Program-made: the position numbers and the translations under genes
Shown here: positions 8,001 to 12,736 of the stretch, piece by piece
How positions within the stretch are numbered: position 1 is the stretch's first letter
Layout: each line of letters starts with the position of its first letter
From: Candidatus Cloacimonadota bacterium
Lineage (GTDB): Bacteria > Cloacimonadota > Cloacimonadia > Cloacimonadales > WRIO01
Direction: 5' to 3'
DNA: 12,736 bases
Assembly (NCBI GenBank): GCA_023230175.1
Contig: JALNXV010000065.1
Location: forward strand, 1 to 12,736
Notes under the pieces: model-generated
Database searches by the model: none
Told to the model about the DNA's origin: nothing
Seen by the model: only the letters and a program-made list of their open reading frames with translations

Positions 8001-8166
8001 AGAGATTGTTGAAGAATATGCAACTACCGATTGGTCAAAGAAAAAGTCAACTCAAGCAAAAATGAGAAAAGAAATAAAAAGGTTACTAAAAAAGTATAAT
8101 TATCCACCTGAGTATACCGAGGATGCTATTCAAACTGTAATAAAACAAGCGGAATTTATGATGTAA
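5071..8166 (+). CDS. hsdR: Type I restriction endonuclease/translocase subunit HsdR
   Basis: HsdR is the motor and nuclease subunit. It binds the M2S core, translocates DNA using ATP when sites are unmethylated, and cuts at a distance. At 1031 aa it is full length. The N-terminal PD-(D/E)xK nuclease is visible as P135-D136 and E150-L-K152 (IPDVILF ... VVMELKS). The two RecA-like helicase domains follow: Walker A GSGKS at 303-307 (HTQGSGKSFSM), DEAH at 403-406, GFTGTP just after residue 450, and the arginine-finger motif QAIARVNRVFPG near 670. The C-terminal third is helical and would bind HsdM/HsdS. GGGGAA about 6-7 nt before ATG 5071 supports the start. No decay is seen in the catalytic motifs, so the system looks restriction-competent. 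It follows the silent half-hsdS on the opposite strand and has its own promoter. Confidence 0.97.
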   Translation: MFYESDVEKAVIESLISIGYSYIGDNNRWIQERKLSDFINEEVLFEQLKKINKGIKGRILEEAIFVIKRYDHPSLFERNKVFHQFFVDGITIEDHKSEVNPLVRLVDFDNIKNNIFEVGNQIKFKEFSNRSVRIPDVILFVNGIPLVVMELKSFENINGTLLEDAFNQLGGNSESDGYRYDIPTLFNFNAFNVISDGANSKVGVLTSKFDRYNEWKSINGELGFKDSYSFKLDVLVEGLLKQEKLLDVIRNNIFFINKDKNKNIKIMAQYHQYFGVIKSMDRIKYALRPEGNGKAGILWHTQGSGKSFSMVMLAHRIITSQEFSNPTIVILTDRNDLDDQLFNTFSSASNYLRCTPIKVTSRGDLLNKLKITKQGGVIFSTIQKFDKDNIQVNERSNIIVMADEAHRGHYGLYEKVSYQENEETKELEMVVSYGTEKYIRESLPNATFIGFTGTPVTTLDKSTTDIYGDIIDTYDMTQSVNDGATVRIFYEGRLARVWTDDTLLQKIDENYEDLENKGVNEQVIEESKRRMSSIKVILEDEDLIHLLAKDIIDHYELRKQFLNGKAMIVMPTRKAAAILYKAMLSLKPNYQDKLIVIVTESNKDDEDTRRLFQNSQYRDNMARDFKSENSNAKIAIVVDMWLTGFDVPDLDVMYLFKKMKGHSLMQAIARVNRVFPGKESGLIVDYIGLAKPLEEALDKYTARDKELNLKDIKEVAVTILKEKLSILNEWFYKIDTKKFNSDSAKERFRVIQEGSAFVLENESRKKDFLKLSLDLKHAYIICAGMLKKEEHGIVQYYLSVRSYIIKLDIGVGPMGVGEINDQVAALVADAIRGDEVKVLTKIGTKDQNALIDLLRPEKIEEIKQSNPPHIFLKIIENLLKQVIAESRRTNLIKAQQYSEKLRKILEKYNSRALDFDTTDTIIKIIDFAQEVVSDEDEATSKGLTGRERAFYDSLANNKSAYELLTDETLKCIAHELREIVEEYATTDWSKKKSTQAKMRKEIKRLLKKYNYPPEYTEDAIQTVIKQAEFMM

Positions 8167-8185
8167 ATCACAAAGGTTTCTAAGT

Positions 8186-8214
8186 TTTACATAATTATTA
8201 GTTACATATATAAC
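8186..8214 (+). promoter_or_regulatory. Candidate promoter with overlapping palindrome before ATPase/TOPRIM pair
   Basis: TTTACA (8186-8191), a 17-bp spacer and TATAAC (8209-8214) give 5/6 and 5/6 matches to the consensus. An imperfect palindrome, AGTTA-catata-TAACT (8200-8215), covers the -10 and could be an operator. A further 6-bp inverted repeat (GATGAT 8281-8286 / ATCATC 8294-8299) lies just before the ribosome site AGGAG (8304-8308). No clear terminator follows hsdR, so read-through from hsdR is also possible. Confidence 0.5.
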
Positions 8215-8313
8215 TATAAAGAAAAAAAGGTGTGGAGTAGAAAGAAAGCAATTGTACAATAGTTAACAAATGAGTTTAAAGATGATTGATAGTATCATCA
8301 GATAGGAGAAAAA

Positions 8314-9615
8314 ATGAAGAGTATATTTGTAAAAGGATTGTTTGGAAAATTTGATTATAATATTATTTTTAAAGAAGACAGATTGACAATTTTGACAGGG
8401 CCTAATGGTTATGGAAAATCTACTATCCTACGCATTATTAACAATTTATCAAAAGGAGTTCAAGGTTTCATTCAATTAATGTCTACTAACTTTTCAAGCA
8501 TTAAACTTTGTTTTGACGATAAAACTTATGAGATTACTAGAACAAATGATAGATTCGAAATCAATGGTAAAGATATAAAAAAGAGTATTCAAAAAATCGC
8601 TGAAGATTTAATCGGAAGTGGATTATACAGAGATATAGATGATGAAATTAGGTACTATAGAAATTATGATAGTTATTTTAAATCATATAATTATATTCAA
8701 CTTCTTTCATCCAAGTTAGAAGATTTATCTTTGGAAGATGTGAAGCTTCTTAATTACGGAGAAAGAATACTATCGAAAAATAAAGATGTATATGGATTAA
8801 TAACTGAGATAAAAGAAAAAATCGGAGAAATACATTTTATTAAAGAACAAAGATTAATTCAACCTCAAAAGAAAACTGAAAAAAATAGAGTTAAAAGAGA
8901 GATAGTTGAGGTAATAACAGAAATACCTGTCAAACTAAGGGGAAAGATATTGGATGTTGCTGCATCTTATTCGCAGATTTCTACTCAGTTAGATAGTTCT
9001 TATCCTTCAAGACTGCTCAGGAATCAAACAACCATTACGGAAGAAGAATTTATTTTAAAGAACGAGGAAACAAAAACGAAATATAATAAATTAAGAGAAT
9101 ACGATTTGACACCAGAACAACCTATAGATGAGATGAATTATAAAGAAGAATTTTCAAAAGCTCTAAGTGTTTATTTTGATGATTTTAAAAACAAGTATAG
9201 TGTGTTTGAACCATTAGTTAATCAATTGGATATATATACAGACATCATTAATAATCGATTAAGTTTTAAAAAAATACAAATCAAAAAGGATATTGGGTTA
9301 TCAGTAGTAAATGATAAGGGAGAAAACATTGAACTATCTCAACTTTCTTCAGGTGAGCAACAAGAAATTGTTTTGTTTTATGAACTTATTTTTGAAGCGA
9401 GCAAAGGTTGCTTGTTATTAATTGACGAGCCTGAGATTTCTTTGCATATAGCCTGGCAAAGAATGTTTATTCATGATCTAATAAAAGTATCAGACTATAA
9501 GAAGTTTCACATTATTATTGCTACACATTCGCCTCAGATTATTGATAATCGATGGGATAACCAGATTGATTTAGGAGAACTTTTTGATGAATTCAATAAT
9601 ATCAAACCTAAATAA
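8314..9615 (+). CDS. ariA: ABC/AAA_15-type ATPase, AriA-like (PARIS system)
   Basis: The 433-aa protein has a split ABC/SMC-like ATPase head. Walker A GPNGYGKST is at 29-37, an insertion of about 250 residues with charged helical stretches follows, then the ABC signature LSSGEQQ (344-350), Walker B LLLIDEPE (D371, E372) and the switch histidine in ATHSPQ (H405). This organisation fits AAA_15/OLD-like ATPases. The partner encoded next is a separate TOPRIM protein rather than a fused domain, which points to AriA of PARIS more than to OLD or Gabija GajA. AriA is known to assemble into a complex that holds AriB inactive until a phage anti-restriction protein (T7 Ocr for one) is sensed. AGGAG 5 nt before ATG 8314 supports the start. 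The gene overlaps the next by 29 bp, indicating translational coupling. Assignment to PARIS is inferred from motifs and neighbourhood. Confidence 0.72.
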   Translation: MKSIFVKGLFGKFDYNIIFKEDRLTILTGPNGYGKSTILRIINNLSKGVQGFIQLMSTNFSSIKLCFDDKTYEITRTNDRFEINGKDIKKSIQKIAEDLIGSGLYRDIDDEIRYYRNYDSYFKSYNYIQLLSSKLEDLSLEDVKLLNYGERILSKNKDVYGLITEIKEKIGEIHFIKEQRLIQPQKKTEKNRVKREIVEVITEIPVKLRGKILDVAASYSQISTQLDSSYPSRLLRNQTTITEEEFILKNEETKTKYNKLREYDLTPEQPIDEMNYKEEFSKALSVYFDDFKNKYSVFEPLVNQLDIYTDIINNRLSFKKIQIKKDIGLSVVNDKGENIELSQLSSGEQQEIVLFYELIFEASKGCLLLIDEPEISLHIAWQRMFIHDLIKVSDYKKFHIIIATHSPQIIDNRWDNQIDLGELFDEFNNIKPK

Positions 9616-10345
9616 GAATGACACAATAGCATCTTTAAAAATGAATTTGCATCACCCATCATCATTAGGACTCCATATTGTTGTTGAAGGAACATCAGAT
9701 ATTATATTTTTGTCTTCACTCCTAGATAACATATTCATCTATGAATCTCATAGTGGTAAAGAAGGTGTTTTCGAAATACTTGAAATCGTATATTCAACAA
9801 AAGTAATTGGGATATGCGATAGAGATTTTGACTTGCGCACAAATAGTAGAATTTTTTATTATGATGGAATATCACTTGAGACAATGATGATTATGAATGA
9901 TGAAGCTTTTAATAAAGTGCTAAATCAGTTCTTTGTTTATGAAGAGGAAAAAAAGAATTTTAAACAAGAAGTGTTTTCATGTGCAACACCGATTTCAATA
10001 CTAAGAAAAAAAAGTTATGAAAATGAATGGCATATTAAATTTGATGTCATTAAACCTTCTCATTACATTAAAAATAAAAAATGTGACATTAATTCTTTGA
10101 TGGAAAAGTGTTCACTTGTTAATAGCAATTTTGACTTTAGCTGCTTAAATATTGAAGAAATCCAACCAGAGACATATCCGATTGAATTACTACACGGTCA
10201 TGATTTAGTAAGTATAATAGCATTTTTAATTAAAAACAAACCAAAAACAATTGAGCAAATGTTAAGAATAGCATATACAAAAGAACATTTTTTTAGTACG
10301 CATATTTATAAAAGCATCAGTGACTATGAAATAAGTCAAAAGTAG
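9587..10345 (+). CDS. ariB: TOPRIM/DUF4435-like effector, AriB-like (PARIS system)
   Basis: The protein is 252 aa from ATG 9587, preferred because AGGAG lies 9 nt upstream; a TTG directly before it is also open. Metal-binding TOPRIM signatures are present: the acidic residue E34 in HIVVEGTSD and the second motif CDRDFD (D78, D80, D82), separated by GKEGVFEI. This arrangement matches DUF4435, the AriB family. AriB, released from AriA after triggering, is known to act as a toxic nuclease directed at host tRNA, so the pair works by abortive infection. The C-terminal part (about 110-252) is helical and carries no motif I recognise. The start lies inside the 3' end of the ATPase gene, so the two are almost certainly one operon. 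A free-standing OLD-family or other TOPRIM nuclease is the main alternative. Confidence 0.7.
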   Translation: MNSIISNLNKNDTIASLKMNLHHPSSLGLHIVVEGTSDIIFLSSLLDNIFIYESHSGKEGVFEILEIVYSTKVIGICDRDFDLRTNSRIFYYDGISLETMMIMNDEAFNKVLNQFFVYEEEKKNFKQEVFSCATPISILRKKSYENEWHIKFDVIKPSHYIKNKKCDINSLMEKCSLVNSNFDFSCLNIEEIQPETYPIELLHGHDLVSIIAFLIKNKPKTIEQMLRIAYTKEHFFSTHIYKSISDYEISQK

Positions 10346-10378
10346 AAGTAGTTTAACAAAAAAAGGAATGTAGCATTT

Positions 10379-11042
10379 ATGAAAATATTAATTGAAAACG
10401 GAGTATTGATAATGTACAACAAAAAATTTAAAGAAATTTGCACAAGTTATTATGGTTCTTGTAATACTGATTTGCCATGCGAGGACGAATTTATCTGTAT
10501 AATTGACATGGAAAATGAATCATTTTTAGAGGGTTATGATATTATTCAAACAGATGAGGCAGGGAAAAAAAGAAATCAGACCATAAAAGATAAAATATTG
10601 AACTATGAATGTAAAGTGATTGCTTTGGTTTTGGAATCTCCGCATACAAGCGAATACAATCAGTGTACACCTTTAGGCCCTGGACTAGGTAAAACTGGTA
10701 AAAATATCCATGATCACATCATAGAAATATTAAAGAATTCAAATTTACAATTAGTTGCTTAAATATAAAATAATATAAGTCGAAGCAGTAAGTTATCAAT
10801 GCTCGAATGGGAAAAGTTTAATAGATAAATCAATAAGAGACGATACATTTAAAAAAGTTTTGGTTTCATTTGGAGAGAATGATTTTAAGTGTAGAATGAA
10901 AGACTATAATCCTGATATTATAATTAATTCTTGTACTGGTGGGTTATAAAAAATCCATAGTAATGATTCATTGAATGGATTAGTTCAATCAGCAATTGAA
11001 AAACTAGATTATGTAAATGTTGCTACTCCCTCCTCACTCTAG
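10379..11042 (+). pseudogene. Decayed gene of an uncharacterised family (one frameshift, two internal stops)
   Basis: The open part gives up to 127 aa (10379-10762); the better start may be ATG 10412 (MYNKKF), with GGAG 8 nt upstream. The visible conserved-looking segment is CKVIALVLESPH...GPGLGKTGKNI. Reading then breaks at T10760. Skipping that base restores a protein-like frame: KYKII, stop (TAA 10776-10778), VEAVSYQCSNGKSLID, further on DYNPDIIINSCTGGL, stop (TAA 10947-10949), then SAIEKLDYVNVATPSSL to TAG 11040. The high coding quality of the restored frame shows that this was one gene of about 220 aa. Blocks such as YQCSNGKS and NPDIIINSCTGG resemble a widespread conserved hypothetical family from memory, with no known function that I can state. 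It lies behind the AriAB-like pair and beside the IS element, so it may be a former defence-island member. Confidence 0.7.
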
Positions 11043-11059
11043 TTCAACATGGTTTTGGC

Positions 11060-11127
11060 GCAAAAAAATGATTTGACTATATTTATTGAATTTTCATAGT
11101 CTAATTTTTCTTGAATAAATCATTTTT
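11060..11127. repeat. Imperfect long inverted repeat before the IS21 transposase
   Basis: AAAAATGATTT (about 11063-11073) recurs inverted as AAATCATTTTT (11117-11127), and GACTAT (11074-11079) recurs inverted as ATAGTC (11096-11101). A stem with a bulge can form. It may be part of the complex left end of the IS21-like element, which usually carries several transposase-binding repeats, or a remnant terminator. The exact IS terminus is not resolved; TG dinucleotides near 11050-11057 are possible first bases. Confidence 0.4.
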
Positions 11128-11172
11128 GTTTTTGATTAAATCGAATTATAAAAAATGTAACTGAAAAAGAAT

Positions 11173-11200
11173 AGCGGTAGAACTTTCTATCGCTTTTTTT
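11173..11200 (+). terminator. Rho-independent terminator upstream of istA
   Basis: A 9-bp stem (11173-11181 with 11186-11194, one G-U pair) around ACTT is followed by a T-run to 11200. It stands about 70 bp before istA. It would stop transcription arriving from the defence genes, a common way for insertion sequences to avoid being driven by outside promoters. Confidence 0.75.
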
Positions 11201-11272
11201 GGGAGGTGGTTAAATTGATTGTCATATGAAATCTAAAATTTATCAAGATGAGAAAGGAGGAAGTAAATCAAG

Positions 11273-12733
11273 ATGAATTTAGAACAATTTAAAAAGATGA
11301 AAGAATTAAAAGCTTTAGGCCTTTCTAGAGTAAAGACCGCTAGTACTCTAGAATTGAAAGAATGGGAGATTAGAAAGTACTGGAACATGACTGAAGATGA
11401 GTTTAGAGGATTACAACAAGAAGCCATTCCAACATTCGATAAGTACAAGGATTTTGTAGTAAACATCTTAAAAGTGACTCCAATGATTCCAGATAGGAAT
11501 GTTATGTTTAAACTGAAAGAAGCATTTCCTGATTTTGATATTTCAACTTCTGCGTTCTATCGTTACATAAAAAGTTTGCGGGAAGAACATGGATTTGATA
11601 AGTTTAAAAAGCGAAATACAGTATTAAGACAAAACCCAGAACCAGGTGAAGAAGCACAAGTAGATTTTGGTCAAGATAAGATTATTGACATGTATGGAAT
11701 CAATAGACGCATCTATTTCTTTGTGATGGTATTAAAGTACAGTAAGTTAATGTATGTTTACTTTAGTAGCGAACCGTTTACTACTGTTAAGTCCATTGAA
11801 GCACACAAATATGCATTCCGGTTTTTTGGTGGGTATCCGAAAAACATTGTTTATGATCAAGATAGGGTGTTTGTTGTTCATGAAAACTTTGGAAACATTA
11901 TTCTTGTGAAAGAGTTTGAAGATTATGTAAAAGATGTGGGATTTTCAGTCGTTGTTTGTAGTGGATATCATCCGGAAAGCAAAGGGACGGTTGAAAACTA
12001 TGTGAAAATTGTTAAAAGTGAGTTTTTACTCGGAAGGGTGTATACTTGTATTGATTGTTTGAACTCAAGTTGCCTAGAGTGGTTAGATCATCGATCTAGT
12101 GATGTCGTTCATTCTAGTACTGGTAAAACAGCACGAGAACTATTCATGAAAGAAGCCAATCACTTAACAAAGATAGCCTACAACTTAAACTATAGTAGAT
12201 TTATCTATACGGTGGATAAAAATGTCATCAAGTATCAATATTCTATGTATGAGATTCCACTCGGGTTTGAAGGAGATAAGGTATTAGTAGAAGTAGAAAA
12301 TGATGAGTTGCTTGTAAAGAATCCAATCACCAAAGATGTAATATGCAAACACACCATTACAAACGCACGAGGAAGTGTCGTAAAACTAAAAGAAACAAAA
12401 ACCAATCCAAGTGTCGGTGAGGTGATTGTGTTAAACCACTTTAATCATGACGCGTTAGTCATGAAGTATTTAAGTGAGATAAGAGAAAAACATCCGAGGT
12501 ATTATAGTAAATCTTGTAACAAGCTCCAAACCCTAATCAAACAATACTCCAAAGAACAACTAAAAGATGCAATGGAATATTGTCTTAGTGTAGGTGATGT
12601 GATGTTATCCGAACTTGCTTCTTATCTCATTTACAAGTATGGAGAAGAAATTGCGAGTCGTTGTCATTACAAATCCCTCTTTGAGTATTACAAGAAAAGA
12701 GCGAAGGAAATCGAGGTGTTGCTGAATGGTTAA
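11273..12733 (+). CDS. istA: IS21-family transposase IstA (DDE recombinase)
   Basis: IstA cuts and joins the IS ends in cooperation with the ATPase IstB. The 486-aa protein has an N-terminal helix-turn-helix region (about 1-60, GLSRVKTASTLELKEWEIRKYW), a second DNA-binding part, then the RNase H-like core with D131 (AQVDFGQ), D195 (IVYDQDRVF) and E241 (YHPESKGTVENYVK). The C-terminal region contains the basic, beta-rich part and a helical tail. Length and motif order are normal for IstA, so it looks active. AAAGGAGG (11253-11260) lies 12 nt before ATG 11273, slightly far but the only good candidate. The stop overlaps the start of the next gene. Confidence 0.93.
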   Translation: MNLEQFKKMKELKALGLSRVKTASTLELKEWEIRKYWNMTEDEFRGLQQEAIPTFDKYKDFVVNILKVTPMIPDRNVMFKLKEAFPDFDISTSAFYRYIKSLREEHGFDKFKKRNTVLRQNPEPGEEAQVDFGQDKIIDMYGINRRIYFFVMVLKYSKLMYVYFSSEPFTTVKSIEAHKYAFRFFGGYPKNIVYDQDRVFVVHENFGNIILVKEFEDYVKDVGFSVVVCSGYHPESKGTVENYVKIVKSEFLLGRVYTCIDCLNSSCLEWLDHRSSDVVHSSTGKTARELFMKEANHLTKIAYNLNYSRFIYTVDKNVIKYQYSMYEIPLGFEGDKVLVEVENDELLVKNPITKDVICKHTITNARGSVVKLKETKTNPSVGEVIVLNHFNHDALVMKYLSEIREKHPRYYSKSCNKLQTLIKQYSKEQLKDAMEYCLSVGDVMLSELASYLIYKYGEEIASRCHYKSLFEYYKKRAKEIEVLLNG

Positions 12734-12736
12734 TCA
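12726..12736 (+). CDS. istB: Start of istB (IS21 helper ATPase), truncated by window edge
   Basis: ATG 12726 opens a frame MVN that overlaps the istA stop by 8 bp and has GAGGTG about 9 nt upstream. Only three codons are visible, so the assignment rests on position: in IS21 elements istB follows and overlaps istA. IstB is an AAA+ ATPase that selects targets and stimulates IstA. Confidence 0.5.

Larger units (their letters stand above)
11050..12736 (+). mobile_element. IS21-family insertion sequence, left part (boundary approximate)
   Basis: A complete istA-type transposase gene is followed, with an 8-bp overlap, by the first codons of a second gene in the position of istB. This two-gene order is characteristic of IS21. 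The right end and most of istB lie outside the window. The left end is placed between the decayed gene and the terminator at 11173 but cannot be fixed without the right terminal repeat. The element shows no decay in the part visible. Confidence 0.75.

Noticed and set aside
8383..8399. Two further TTGACA copies near the start of the ATPase gene as extra recombination sites
   Set aside because: Their flanks lack the ATAG/CTAT arms and resemblance to A, B or C; chance occurrences in coding sequence.
9584..9586. TTG as the start of the TOPRIM gene
   Set aside because: The ATG directly following (9587) has better spacing to AGGAG and is the more usual start.
8314..10345. Gabija (GajA/GajB) or OLD nuclease
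   Set aside because: In these the TOPRIM domain is fused to the ATPase and GajB is a UvrD-like helicase; here TOPRIM is separate and there is no helicase gene.
11233..11466. Minus-strand open frame of 77 codons over the istA start
   Set aside because: Overlaps the istA ribosome site and HTH codons on the opposite strand; no independent evidence.
1..12736. CRISPR array, tRNA or rRNA genes
   Set aside because: No regularly spaced direct repeats and no tRNA- or rRNA-like sequence were seen on either strand.

Overview
The DNA is AT-rich, has strong AGGAGG-type ribosome binding sites, and uses the ordinary stop codons (Trp is TGG and no reading frame needs TGA read as Trp). This fits a low-GC Firmicute or a Mollicutes relative that uses the standard code, such as the Acholeplasma or Erysipelotrichia side. 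The species cannot be named from the window. It is a defence island bounded on the right by an insertion sequence.

Layout. (1) 1-198 is the tail of an unrecognised gene. (2) 384-8166 is a complete Type I restriction-modification system: hsdM, an expressed hsdS, a tyrosine recombinase and hsdR. Two silent half-hsdS cassettes lie on the opposite strand. One is an alternative 5' half (first target recognition domain, TRD1) placed head-to-head with the expressed hsdS. The other is an alternative 3' half (second TRD) lying beyond the recombinase. (3) 8314-10345 is an overlapping pair, an ABC/AAA_15-type ATPase and a TOPRIM/DUF4435-like protein, matching the AriA-AriB layout of the PARIS anti-phage system. 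(4) 10379-about 11042 is a decayed gene with one frameshift and two internal stops. (5) From about 11050 to the right edge is the left part of an IS21-family element (istA complete, istB just beginning).

How it works together. The expressed hsdS carries in its centre a composite site (B, 2785-2823). The left part of B is repeated inverted in the silent 5' half (site A, 1866-1884, 19/19 bp). The right part is repeated inverted in the silent 3' half (site C, 4955-4980, 25/26 bp). The six bases TTGACA are common to all three sites and are flanked in B by the inverted arms ATAG/CTAT, which looks like a tyrosine-recombinase core. Reading frame is kept across all junctions. Independent inversions A-B (about 0.94 kb) and B-C (about 2.18 kb) would therefore give four HsdS proteins, hence four possible DNA specificities, with the encoded recombinase as the likely catalyst. 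hsdM and hsdR lie outside the inverting DNA, and each has its own candidate extended -10 promoter.

PARIS is known to sense phage anti-restriction proteins. A PARIS-like pair directly behind a phase-variable Type I system therefore suggests a layered defence: a switching restriction system guarded by an abortive response. The most unusual part of the window is the split-cassette, three-site architecture and its short overlapping recombination sites.
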